Shown here: positions 7,047 to 15,061 of the stretch, one piece after another
Layout of the letters: each line of letters starts with the position of its first letter
Position numbering within the stretch: position 1 is the stretch's first letter
Source of the DNA: Inquilinus sp042743185
GTDB lineage: Bacteria; Pseudomonadota; Alphaproteobacteria; DSM-16000; Inquilinaceae
Direction of reading: 5' to 3'
Length of the DNA stretch: 64,000 nt
Assembly (NCBI RefSeq): GCF_042743185.1
Contig: NZ_JBHYMS010000012.1
Span: forward strand, 84,464 to 148,463
Notes under the pieces: generated by a model
Database searches by the model: none
The model's input: only the letters and a program-made list of their open reading frames with translations
Told to the model about the DNA's origin: nothing
Position numbers and translations under genes: made by a program

Positions 7047-8240
7047 ATGAGCGCCTTCAAGACCCTCGACGACGTGGATGTGCGCGGCAAGACCGTGCTG
7101 GTGCGCGGCGACCTGAACGTGCCGGTCGAGGACGGCCATGTCAGCGACACCACCCGTCTGGACCGGCTGGCCCCGACCATCGCCGAGATCGCCGACAAGG
7201 GCGGCCGGGTCGTGCTGCTCTCCCATTTCGGCCGGCCCAAGGGCGTGACCCCGGAATTCAGCCTGAAGACCATCGTGCTGCCGGCGCTGGAAGAGGTGCT
7301 GGAGCGGCCGGTCGCCTTCGCCGAGGACTGCGTCGGGCCGACGGCCGAGGCGGCGGTGAAGGCGCTGAAGGACGGGCAGATCCTGCTCTTGGAGAATGTC
7401 CGCTTCCATCCGGAGGAGGAGAAGAACGACGCGGCCTTCGCCAAGGCCCTGGCGTCGCTCGGCAACCTTTATGTCAACGACGCCTTCTCGGCGGCACACC
7501 GCGCCCATGCCTCGACCGAGGGCGTCGCCCACCACCTGCCCGCCATCGCCGGCCGGCTGATGCAGGCCGAGCTGGAGGCGCTGTCGGCCGCGCTGGAGGC
7601 GCCGAAGCGCCCGGTGCTGGCGATCGTCGGCGGCGCCAAGATCTCGACCAAGCTGGACCTGCTCGGCAATCTCGTCGCCAGGGTCGACCAGCTGGTGCTG
7701 GGCGGCGGCATGGCCAACACCTTCCTGGCCGCCCAGGGCGTGAATGTCGGCAAGAGCCTGTGCGAGCACGACATGGCCGACGCCGCGCGGACGATCACCG
7801 AGAAGGCCAAGGCCGCCGGCTGCGAGATCGTGCTGCCGGTCGACGGCGTGGTCGCCCGCGAATTCGCTGCTGATGTCCCCAACGAGGCGGTCGACGTGAC
7901 CGCCATCCCGGCCGATGCGATGATGCTGGATGTCGGGCCGAAGACCGTGGCGCTCTTGAAGGACCGGCTGGCCCAGGTCGCGACCGTGGTCTGGAACGGC
8001 CCGCTCGGCGCCTTCGAGAAGCGGCCCTTCGACGCCGGCACCGTGGCGGTGGCGCGCGAAGCGGCCGACCTGACCCGGGCCGGCACGATCCTGACGGTGG
8101 CCGGCGGCGGCGACACCGTCTCGGCGCTCGGCCATGCCGGGGTGGAGGACCGCTTCTCCTACGTCTCCACCGCGGGCGGCGCCTTCCTGGAATGGCTGGA
8201 GGGCAAGGACCTGCCGGGCGTCGCCGCACTGAAGCGCTGA
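7047..8240 (+). CDS. pgk: Phosphoglycerate kinase
   Basis: This is the glycolytic/gluconeogenic enzyme that transfers phosphate between 1,3-bisphosphoglycerate and ADP in the cytosol. The protein has 397 residues, the normal bacterial length. Characteristic motifs run in order: VRGDLNVP near residue 20, LLSHFGRPKG, NDAFSAAHRAHAS, LAIVGGAKISTKL at the hinge, WNGPLGAFEKRPFDAGT, and the nucleotide-binding VAGGGDTVSAL near the C-terminus. The ATG at 7047 begins MSAFKTLDD; the open frame upstream of it is a shadow of the dehydrogenase gene. A GC-rich hairpin follows at 8246-8272. gap and fba, its frequent neighbours, are not in this window. Confidence 0.97.
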   Translation: MSAFKTLDDVDVRGKTVLVRGDLNVPVEDGHVSDTTRLDRLAPTIAEIADKGGRVVLLSHFGRPKGVTPEFSLKTIVLPALEEVLERPVAFAEDCVGPTAEAAVKALKDGQILLLENVRFHPEEEKNDAAFAKALASLGNLYVNDAFSAAHRAHASTEGVAHHLPAIAGRLMQAELEALSAALEAPKRPVLAIVGGAKISTKLDLLGNLVARVDQLVLGGGMANTFLAAQGVNVGKSLCEHDMADAARTITEKAKAAGCEIVLPVDGVVAREFAADVPNEAVDVTAIPADAMMLDVGPKTVALLKDRLAQVATVVWNGPLGAFEKRPFDAGTVAVAREAADLTRAGTILTVAGGGDTVSALGHAGVEDRFSYVSTAGGAFLEWLEGKDLPGVAALKR

Positions 8241-8245
8241 CGGCA

Positions 8246-8272
8246 GCGGGAGGGGGGCAGGCCCCTTCCCGC
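8246..8272 (+). terminator. GC-rich hairpin after pgk
   Basis: GCGGGAGGGG pairs with CCCCTTCCCGC (one bulge) just after the pgk stop. There is no T run, so it may attenuate rather than fully stop transcription into the ComB-like gene at 8301. Confidence 0.45.
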
Positions 8273-8300
8273 CCCTTCAGGTCAGCCAGGAGAACGGCGG

Positions 8301-9008
8301 ATGGCGCAGGTTCTGTCCGAATGGGGCATGGCGGGCGTCGAAGCCCTGCGGGATCGGGTCACGGCGCTGGTCATCGTCGACGTGCTGTCCTTCTCCACCG
8401 CCGTCGACGTGGCCGTGTCGCGGGGCGCGGCGGTTATCCCCTTCCCCTATGGCGACGACGCAGCCGCCCAGGTGGCGTCGGAGCGCGCCGGCGCGGTGCT
8501 GGCGCGGCCGCGGCGGGCGAGCGGTGGTCAGTTCAGCCTCTCGCCGGCCAGCCTGCTGGAGATCCCGGCCGGGACCCGGCTGATGCTGCCCTCCCCCAAC
8601 GGCTCACGTCTGTCGCTGGCCGGTGGCGGCACGCCGGTGCTGGCCGGCTGCCTGAGGAACGCCGCCGCCGTGGCCCGGGCAGCGCAGGACCTCGCCCGGG
8701 ACGGTGACATCGGCGTCGTTCCCGCCGGCGAGCGCTGGTCGGATGGCGGCCTGCGGCCTGCGATCGAGGATCTGCTGGGCGCCGGCGCCATCATCCATGA
8801 GCTGGCGCTGCCCTGCTCGCCCGAGGCCGAGGTCGCCCGGGACGCTTGGCGGGCGGCCGGCGCGGACCTGCCCCGCCTGATCCGGGCCTCGGTCTCCGGC
8901 CGCGAGCTGGTCGACGGCGGCTTTCCCCGCGACGTCGACCTCGCCCTGGAGCGGGAGGTCAGCTCGTCCGCGCCCCTGCTGGTCGACGGCGCCTATCAGG
9001 CCGCCTGA
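8301..9008 (+). CDS. 2-phosphosulfolactate phosphatase (ComB) family protein
   Basis: This 235-residue protein of the ComB family removes phosphate from 2-phosphosulfolactate in coenzyme M synthesis in methanogens; many bacteria carry homologues with an unproven role. Family motifs are VDVLSFSTAVDVAVSRGA near residue 31, LPSPNGSRLS in the middle, and VPAGERWSDGGLRPAIEDLLGAGA. The start at 8301 has CAGGAG about 10 nt upstream. Neither phosphosulfolactate synthase (ComA) nor sulfolactate dehydrogenase (ComC) is in this window, so coenzyme M synthesis is not supported. Sulfolactate formation or another phosphatase role is possible. It lies between pgk and an IclR regulator. Confidence 0.82.
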   Translation: MAQVLSEWGMAGVEALRDRVTALVIVDVLSFSTAVDVAVSRGAAVIPFPYGDDAAAQVASERAGAVLARPRRASGGQFSLSPASLLEIPAGTRLMLPSPNGSRLSLAGGGTPVLAGCLRNAAAVARAAQDLARDGDIGVVPAGERWSDGGLRPAIEDLLGAGAIIHELALPCSPEAEVARDAWRAAGADLPRLIRASVSGRELVDGGFPRDVDLALEREVSSSAPLLVDGAYQAA

Positions 9009-9070
9009 AGGTCGCCCAGCCGAGACTGATCGTTCGACCGCCAAACATCTGGTCCGTCGTGGCGTGCCGG

Positions 9071-9099
9071 TTGACAAGCATCCGCTTCGACGACTAGTT
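9071..9099 (+). promoter_or_regulatory. Probable sigma-70 promoter of the IclR/ABC/CoA operon
   Basis: TTGACA (9071-9076), a 17-bp spacer and CTAGTT (9094-9099) fit a housekeeping promoter. The tandem operator at 9099-9130 begins at the -10 end, so a bound regulator would control initiation. Confidence 0.55.
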
Positions 9100-9130
9100 T
9101 CAAAATAGAGAATGCGTTCAAAATACTGAA
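9099..9130. promoter_or_regulatory. Tandem IclR-type operator
   Basis: Two 14-bp boxes of the form TTCAAAATANNGAA lie at 9099-9112 and 9117-9130. They are direct repeats 18 bp apart, and each has an inverted TTC...GAA frame; the second extends to GTTCA-N6-TGAAC. The arrangement suits an IclR dimer of dimers. They lie just before the gene for the IclR regulator that starts at 9154. Confidence 0.65.
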
Positions 9131-9153
9131 CGATTACGGGAGGATGCGTCGAG

Positions 9154-9915
9154 GTGAGCGGCAGGGGCGCGGAGCGCATCCTCGATCTTCTGGAATGGTT
9201 CGCGGCGCGCGCCGAGCCGGCGGCGCTGGCCGATGTCGCGCATGCACTGGACCTCCCCAAGAGCAGCGCGCTGCTGCTCCTGCGCCTGCTGGTGGGGCGC
9301 CGCTACGCCGAGCGCCTGGCCGACGGCCGCTATCGCCTCATCCGCCTGCCCGGCGACCCGTCCGAGGGCCGGGAGGCCTGGAACGTCCTGCTGCGCCTGG
9401 CCGACCCGCATCTCCGCCGCGCCGTCGAGGAATCGGGCGAGAGCGTCTTCGTCGCCGTCCTGGACGGCGACGAGATCCGCTACCTGAACAAGCTGCTGCC
9501 GGCCCGGGAGATCCAGTACGACCGGAACATCGGGCCCACCCGCGTCCCCCATCAGGTGTCGAGCGGCGTGGCGTTGCTGGCAAAGCTGCCGGCCGCGGAG
9601 CTCGGGGCCTATTGCGATCGCCTCGGCCTCGACCCCGAGCAGCGGCGGGACCTCCGCGCCCGTGTCGAGGCGGCCGCGCGTGACGGCTTCTATTTCAACG
9701 CCAGGGGGGTGGTCGAGGGCGCGTCCGGCGTCGCCGCGCCGATCCTCGACGGCACCGGCCGCGCGCTGGCGGCCCTCAACATCTCCGGGCCGCACACCCG
9801 GGTCGTCGCCAACCTGCCCAAGATCACCCGGGCCGTCCTCGACGGCGCGCAGGCGATCTCGGCGGAGCTGGCCAAGCGCAGCAGAACCCACAACCGTTCA
9901 GGGAGGAGCACATGA
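9154..9915 (+). CDS. IclR family transcriptional regulator
   Basis: This 253-residue regulator has an N-terminal winged helix (about 5-60, ILDLLEWFAARAEPAAL then DLPKSSALLLLRLL) and a C-terminal effector domain ending with ALNISGPHTR, typical of IclR proteins. The start is GTG at 9154, with GGGAGG about 10 nt upstream; an ATG at 9144 is in a different frame. Its stop overlaps the ATG of the substrate-binding protein (ATGA). So it is the first gene of the operon it probably controls, through the tandem box at 9099-9130. The effector is likely the imported acid or its CoA ester; that is inference. Confidence 0.87.
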   Translation: MSGRGAERILDLLEWFAARAEPAALADVAHALDLPKSSALLLLRLLVGRRYAERLADGRYRLIRLPGDPSEGREAWNVLLRLADPHLRRAVEESGESVFVAVLDGDEIRYLNKLLPAREIQYDRNIGPTRVPHQVSSGVALLAKLPAAELGAYCDRLGLDPEQRRDLRARVEAAARDGFYFNARGVVEGASGVAAPILDGTGRALAALNISGPHTRVVANLPKITRAVLDGAQAISAELAKRSRTHNRSGRST

Positions 9916-11015
9916 AGCATCACATCGCCGCCGGCATTCTCGCCCTCGGCCTCGCCGCCGCCACGGCCGGCCACGCGCAGCAGGCGACCGTGCCTGCCGG
10001 ATACCCCGCCGACTACGCCGCTGTGATCGAAGCCTCGCGCTCGGAGGGCGGCCTGGTCATCTATTCCAACATGGCGGACAACAACTGGCAGCCGTTGCTG
10101 CAGGGTTTCCGGGCGCTCTATCCCTGGATCAAGGTCGAGACCCTCGACCTCGGCTCCGGCACCGTGCATTCGCGCTGGGAGGCGGAGGCCGGGTCGGGAT
10201 CCCGCACCGCCGACATCCTGATCTCCGGCGCCAACGACCGCTGGGCCGCCTATGCCGGCGACAGCAAGATGATGGACTACCAGAGCCCCGAGCTGGCCGG
10301 CCTGCCCGGCTTCGCCCATCCCGCCCCCGGCATCTTCACGCTCTCCGCCGACCCTCTCGTGATCACCTACAACGCCGCCCTGCTGCCGGAAGGCCAGCGG
10401 CCGACCGGCTTCGCCTCGCTGGTGGCGAAGGCGGTCGAGGACCGCGGCACCTTCGAGGGCAAGGTCACCACCTATGACGCGGCGCGCAACTCCTTCGGCC
10501 TAGCCGCCTGGTGGAGCTATCTCAACGCCAAGGGCGGGGACGGCTGGGCGGAGCTGGCCAAGCTCGGGCCGATGATCCGCGGCGAGGTGTCGGGCGGAGC
10601 GATGAACGAGAAGATCGCGACCGGCGAATACGTCGTCGGCGTCGCGGTGTCCGGCATCACCATCTTCCCGCGCCTCGACCAGCCGGGCGGCGAGCTGCTC
10701 GGCTTCGCCTTCCCCGACGACGGCACCATCATGATGCTGCGCGGCATGGGCATCCCGAAGGGCGCGGCCAACCCGAACTCGGCCAAGCTGTTCGTCGACT
10801 ACGCCCTGAGCCATGCCGGGCAGACCCTGATCGGCAAGGGCGGCCTGACCCCGCTGCGCGACGACGTCGACGAGACGGAGGTCCGCTACACCTACCAGGG
10901 CATCGAGAAGACGGTCGGCAAGAACAACATCATCGTCGCCGGCTTCGACAAGGCCCTGATCGCCGACGCCCCGGCCTTCGTCGACAAGTGGAAGGCGGCG
11001 ATGGCGGGCCACTGA
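9912..11015 (+). CDS. ABC transporter substrate-binding protein (Fe3+-type, family 1)
   Basis: This 367-residue periplasmic binding protein has a signal peptide of about 22 residues ending GHAQQ. The mature chain shows LVIYSNMADNNWQPLLQGF, the typical start of iron(III)-type solute-binding proteins that also bind phosphonates, sugars or organic acids, followed by RWEAEAGSGSRTADILISG and VAVSGITIF. The ferric-ligand double tyrosine of FbpA-type proteins is not obvious, so an organic ligand is more likely than iron. It is followed at once by the double permease and the ATPase, and then by CoA enzymes, which points to import of an organic acid. Confidence 0.85.
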   Translation: MKHHIAAGILALGLAAATAGHAQQATVPAGYPADYAAVIEASRSEGGLVIYSNMADNNWQPLLQGFRALYPWIKVETLDLGSGTVHSRWEAEAGSGSRTADILISGANDRWAAYAGDSKMMDYQSPELAGLPGFAHPAPGIFTLSADPLVITYNAALLPEGQRPTGFASLVAKAVEDRGTFEGKVTTYDAARNSFGLAAWWSYLNAKGGDGWAELAKLGPMIRGEVSGGAMNEKIATGEYVVGVAVSGITIFPRLDQPGGELLGFAFPDDGTIMMLRGMGIPKGAANPNSAKLFVDYALSHAGQTLIGKGGLTPLRDDVDETEVRYTYQGIEKTVGKNNIIVAGFDKALIADAPAFVDKWKAAMAGH

Positions 11016-11050
11016 CCGCCCGCCCCGGCAGCCCATCACCGGACTGGCCC

Positions 11051-12769
11051 ATGACCGACCTGACACTCCGCCACACCACGCCACTCGGCTGGGACCGCTC
11101 GCGCCTGATCTTCTGGAGCGTCGCGATCCTCTCCACCCTGCTGGTGATCGGGCCGCTGGCGCCGATCATCGCGCAGGCCTTCCTCGATCGGCCGCTCTAT
11201 GCCGAAGGCGCGGCCGGCACCCTCGGGAACTTCCAGCGCCTGTTCGGCGACCCGGCGATCCTCGGCATCTTCGGCAACACGATCTACTTCGCGATCCTGA
11301 CCATGGTCGTGGCGCAGATCTTCGGGTCGGTCATGGCGGTCGTGGTCGGGCGCACCAACCTGCCCGGCCGCAAATGGATCGGCGAGATCCTGATCTGGCC
11401 GCTGTTCGTGTCGAACCTGGTGATCGCCTTCGGCTGGCTGACCATGTACGGCCCGTCCGGCTACGTCTCCCTGGCGATGAAGAGCTGGTTCGGGGTCGTG
11501 CCCTGGAACCTGTATTCGATCACCGGCATGGGGGTCGTGGCCGGCCTCAGCCAGGCGCCGCTGTCCTATCTGATGTGCCTCGGCGCCGTGACCAAGGCCG
11601 ACCCGCAACTGGAGGACGCCGCCCGCTCCGCCGGGGCGGGCCCGTTCCGCGCCCTGTTCTCGGTGACCGTGCCGATGATGCGGCCGGCGATGATCTACTC
11701 CGCCGTGCTCAACTTCGTGATCGGCATCGAGATGCTGGCGATCCCGCTGCTGTTCGGCGCGCCGGGCGGCATCAACACGGTCACGACCTTCCTCTACAAC
11801 AACGGCATCAACGCCGCAGTGCGGCCGGATTACGGCATCGTCGGCGCGGCCGCGCTGATCCTGCTCCTCGTCGTCGCCGGGCTGGTCTGGCTGCAAGGAG
11901 CGCTGATGAAGGGCAGCGGGCGCTTCGTCACCGTCCGCGGCAAGGCCAGCCGCCCCTCGACGCTCGACCTCGGGCCGTGGCGCTGGATCGCCTTCGCGGC
12001 CGTCCTCGCCTATGTGCTGTCCACCATCGTCGCGGTCTTCGCCGGGATCGTCATGCGCTCGGGCGTCAGCTTCCTGACGCCGCTGATCCCGTTCTGGAAG
12101 CTGGTCACCACGGCAAATTTCGCCACGGTCTTCGCCTCCGAGACCTATGTCCGCTCGATCGTCAACTCGGTCGTCATCGCCCTGGTCGGCGGCGTCATCG
12201 GCACCTTCTTCATCGCCGTGATCGCGCTGGTCGCGCGCCGGTCGGAATTCCGCTACGCCCGGGCGCTGGAATACGTCGCCCTGTTCCCGCGGGCGCTGCC
12301 CGGCATCATCGCCGGCCTGGGCTTCTTCTACGCCGTGGTCTGGGTCCCCGGCCTCGACATGATCCGCGGCACCATCGGCATCCTGATGGTCGCCTTCATC
12401 CTGCGCTACATCCCGGTCGGCTTCGGCGCCATCGCGCCCGCTTTGGCCCAGATCGGCGAGGAGCTGGACCGCGGCGCCCGCATCTCCGGCGCCGACTGGT
12501 GGACGACGGTGACGCGGATCATCCTGCCGATCCTGAAGCCGGCGCTGTTCTCCTGCTTCGCGCTGCTGTTCATCCACTTCTTCAAGGAATACGTCACCGC
12601 CGTGTTCCTGTTCCAGCCGGGGTCGGAGATCATCGGCACCACGATGCTGCAGCTGGCGGCCCAGGGCGACAACGGCCCGGTGGCGGCCCTGGCGACGATC
12701 CAGATCGTCATCACCGCCGCCTTCGTCCTTCTCGCCCGCCCGGTTTTCGGAGCCAAGATCTATGGCTGA
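11051..12769 (+). CDS. ABC transporter permease, two fused permease modules
   Basis: This 572-residue inner-membrane protein consists of two binding-protein-dependent permease modules in one chain, as in FbpB/SfuB-type Fe3+ importers. About twelve transmembrane helices can be counted. Each half carries an EAA-type cytoplasmic loop for ATPase contact: LEDAARSAGAGPFRALFSVTVP in the first half (only the EDAARSAGAG core is quoted from the family) and LDRGARISGADWWTTVTRIILP in the second. The ATG at 11051 is 35 bp after the binding-protein gene. Its end overlaps the ATPase start by 8 bp, so the importer genes are translationally coupled. Confidence 0.9.
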   Translation: MTDLTLRHTTPLGWDRSRLIFWSVAILSTLLVIGPLAPIIAQAFLDRPLYAEGAAGTLGNFQRLFGDPAILGIFGNTIYFAILTMVVAQIFGSVMAVVVGRTNLPGRKWIGEILIWPLFVSNLVIAFGWLTMYGPSGYVSLAMKSWFGVVPWNLYSITGMGVVAGLSQAPLSYLMCLGAVTKADPQLEDAARSAGAGPFRALFSVTVPMMRPAMIYSAVLNFVIGIEMLAIPLLFGAPGGINTVTTFLYNNGINAAVRPDYGIVGAAALILLLVVAGLVWLQGALMKGSGRFVTVRGKASRPSTLDLGPWRWIAFAAVLAYVLSTIVAVFAGIVMRSGVSFLTPLIPFWKLVTTANFATVFASETYVRSIVNSVVIALVGGVIGTFFIAVIALVARRSEFRYARALEYVALFPRALPGIIAGLGFFYAVVWVPGLDMIRGTIGILMVAFILRYIPVGFGAIAPALAQIGEELDRGARISGADWWTTVTRIILPILKPALFSCFALLFIHFFKEYVTAVFLFQPGSEIIGTTMLQLAAQGDNGPVAALATIQIVITAAFVLLARPVFGAKIYG

Positions 12770-13838
12770 CCTCGTCCTGGACCACCTGACCATCCGCTAC
12801 GGCGACGTCACCGCGGTCAACGACATCTCGATCCATGTCGCGGCCGGCGAGTTCCTGACCTTCCTCGGCCCCTCCGGCTGCGGCAAGTCGACGACGCTGT
12901 TCTCGGTCGCCGGGCTCAACCACGCGACCTCGGGGGCGATCCGGATCGGCGACGCGGTGCTGTTCGACGGCGCGCGGGGCGTCTTCGTTCCCCCCGAGCG
13001 CCGCGACATCGGCCTCGTGTTCCAGAGCTACGCCCTGTGGCCCCACAAGAGCGTGGCGGAAAACCTGGCCTTTCCGCTGAAGCTCAGAAAGATCGGCCGG
13101 GCCGAGCGCGACGAGCGGATCCGCGAGGTGCTGTCGCTGGTCGAGATGACGCCCTATGCCGAGCGCTACCCGTTCGAGCTGTCCGGCGGCCAGCAGCAGC
13201 GCGTGGCGCTGGCCCGGGCGCTGGTCTATCGCCCCCGCCTGCTGCTGCTGGACGAGCCGCTGTCGAATCTCGACGCCAAGCTGCGCGAGCGCGCCCGGGT
13301 GTGGCTGCGCGAGCTGCAGGAGCGGCTGCATGTCACCACCATCTATGTGACGCACGACCAGTCCGAGGCCCTCGCGGTGTCCGACCGCATCGCGGTGATG
13401 AGCATGGGGCATCTGCGCCAGCTCGGCACCCCGAAGGAGATCTACGAGCGCCCGGCCGATGCCTTCGTCGCCGATTTCATCGGCTCCTCGAACTTCCTGT
13501 CCGGCCGGATGGTGGGAGAGTCGAACGGCCGCGCGACGGTGGAACTGGGCGACGGCACCCGGCTCACCGTGCCGGCGGGCAGCCCGGCCGGGGACGGCAG
13601 CCTGGTCGTCGCCGTGCGCCCCGAGCGCATCGAGCTGGTCGACGGGCCGGGCGAGAACGCGATCCGGGTCGAGGTCGCGCACGGCACATATCTCGGTGCG
13701 GTCTACCAGTACGAGGTCGCCGGCGGCGGCTCGGCCTTCCGGATCCAGACCAGCCGTCCGATCGAGGCGCGATCCGCCTTCGTCCGCATTCCGCCCGAGG
13801 CCGCGGCGATTTTCCCCGCCGGCCCCGAGGCCCCGTGA
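12762..13838 (+). CDS. ABC transporter ATP-binding protein (Fe3+/spermidine type)
   Basis: This 358-residue ATPase energises the importer encoded just upstream. The nucleotide-binding domain shows Walker A GPSGCGKST (about 37-45), a Q loop, signature LSGGQQQR, Walker B LLLLDEPLSNLD and the switch histidine in VTHDQSEA. A C-terminal TOBE-2 domain contains VAVRPERIEL, as in transporters of the Fe3+/putrescine/maltose type. The stop (TGA at 13836-13838) overlaps a GTG at 13835 that could start the next gene. It belongs to the six-gene operon 9154-15897. Confidence 0.93.
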   Translation: MADLVLDHLTIRYGDVTAVNDISIHVAAGEFLTFLGPSGCGKSTTLFSVAGLNHATSGAIRIGDAVLFDGARGVFVPPERRDIGLVFQSYALWPHKSVAENLAFPLKLRKIGRAERDERIREVLSLVEMTPYAERYPFELSGGQQQRVALARALVYRPRLLLLDEPLSNLDAKLRERARVWLRELQERLHVTTIYVTHDQSEALAVSDRIAVMSMGHLRQLGTPKEIYERPADAFVADFIGSSNFLSGRMVGESNGRATVELGDGTRLTVPAGSPAGDGSLVVAVRPERIELVDGPGENAIRVEVAHGTYLGAVYQYEVAGGGSAFRIQTSRPIEARSAFVRIPPEAAAIFPAGPEAP

Positions 13839-13849
13839 GCGAGCCGCCG

Positions 13850-15061
13850 ATGACCGAGCCCCCGATCCGCTTCGACCCGACGCTGTCCGGCCCGCTGTCC
13901 GGCGTGCGCGTCCTCGACCTGTCCCGCCTCGTCGCCGGCAACATGCTGTCGCTGCAGCTTGCCGATTTCGGCGCCGACGTCGTCAAGATCGAGCCGCCGA
14001 CGGGCGATCCGCTGCGCGACTGGACCGATGACGGCCAGTCGCTGCACTGGAAGGTCTACGGCCGCAACAAGCGCTCGATGGTGCTGAACCTGCGCGAGGC
14101 GGCCGACATGGACGCGCTGCTCGCGCTCGTCGAGACGGCCGACGTCTTCATCGAGAACTTCCGCCCCGGGACGCTCGAATCCATGGGCATCGCGCCGCAG
14201 CGGCTGCTCGGGATCAACCCCGACCTGATCGTGGTGCGGATCTCCGGCTTCGGCCAGACCGGCCCCTATGCCGCCTATCCGGGCTTCGGCACGCTGGTCG
14301 AGGCGATGAGCGGCTTCGCCGCCCGCACCGGCTTCCCCGACCGCGAGCCGGTGCTGCCGCCGCTCGCGCTCGCCGACATGATCGCCGGCATCACCGGGGC
14401 GCAGGCCGTCACCATGGCGCTGCTCGCCCGCGAGAAGGGCCACGCACGAGGCCAGGTGATCGACCTGTCGCTGCTGGAGCCGATGTTCGCCGTGCTCGGC
14501 CCCGAGGCGGCGATCCACCAGGTCACCGGCAAGGTCAAGCAGCGCACCGGCAGCGCCTCCAACACCTCGTCGCCCCGCAACGTCTACCGCTGCGGCGACG
14601 GCAAATACGTCGCGCTGTCCGGATCGATGCAGGTGATCGCGATGCGGATCTTCGACATCATCGGCCGGCCGGACATGAAGACCGATCCGCGCTTCTCCAG
14701 CAACGCGGCGCGGGTCCGGCATCGCGACCTCGTCGACCAGGCTGTCGGCGCCTGGTTCGCCGAGCGCGACCGCGACACGGCGCTGCAGGTGATGCGCGAG
14801 GCGGGTGCCACGGTCGGCCCGGTCTACGACATCGCCGACATCGCCGCCGATCCGCATTTCCGCGAGCGCGGCGTGATCGTCGAGGTCGAGGACGCCGACA
14901 ACGGCTCCCTGCCCATGCATGCCGTGCTGCCGCGCCTGTCCGGAACGCCGGGCGGCCTGAGGCGCCCCGCGCCCGGGCTCGGCGAGCACACGGCGGAGCT
15001 GAAGGCCGAAATCGCCCGTTCGGCGCAGGCCCGCAAGACCGCGACGGGAGACACCCCATGA
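13850..15061 (+). CDS. Class III CoA transferase (CaiB/BaiF family)
   Basis: This 403-residue enzyme of the CaiB/BaiF family moves CoA between a CoA thioester and a carboxylic acid in the cytosol. The N-terminus VRVLDLSRLVAGNMLSLQLADFGADVVKIE is the family hallmark (only its pattern is cited), and the catalytic aspartate lies in LALADMIAGITGAQ. I give the ATG at 13850; a GTG at 13835 in the same frame overlaps the previous stop and would add five residues. The next gene, a CitE-like lyase, starts in an ATGA overlap. Together they would activate an acid to its CoA ester and cleave it. Citramalate or malate are candidate substrates; this is inferred. Confidence 0.88.
   Translation: MTEPPIRFDPTLSGPLSGVRVLDLSRLVAGNMLSLQLADFGADVVKIEPPTGDPLRDWTDDGQSLHWKVYGRNKRSMVLNLREAADMDALLALVETADVFIENFRPGTLESMGIAPQRLLGINPDLIVVRISGFGQTGPYAAYPGFGTLVEAMSGFAARTGFPDREPVLPPLALADMIAGITGAQAVTMALLAREKGHARGQVIDLSLLEPMFAVLGPEAAIHQVTGKVKQRTGSASNTSSPRNVYRCGDGKYVALSGSMQVIAMRIFDIIGRPDMKTDPRFSSNAARVRHRDLVDQAVGAWFAERDRDTALQVMREAGATVGPVYDIADIAADPHFRERGVIVEVEDADNGSLPMHAVLPRLSGTPGGLRRPAPGLGEHTAELKAEIARSAQARKTATGDTP

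Noticed and set aside
9912..13838. The Fe3+-type ABC genes as an iron uptake system
   Set aside because: There is no Fur-box-like site, the typical ferric tyrosine pair is not evident, and the operon continues into CoA transferase and lyase genes under an IclR regulator.
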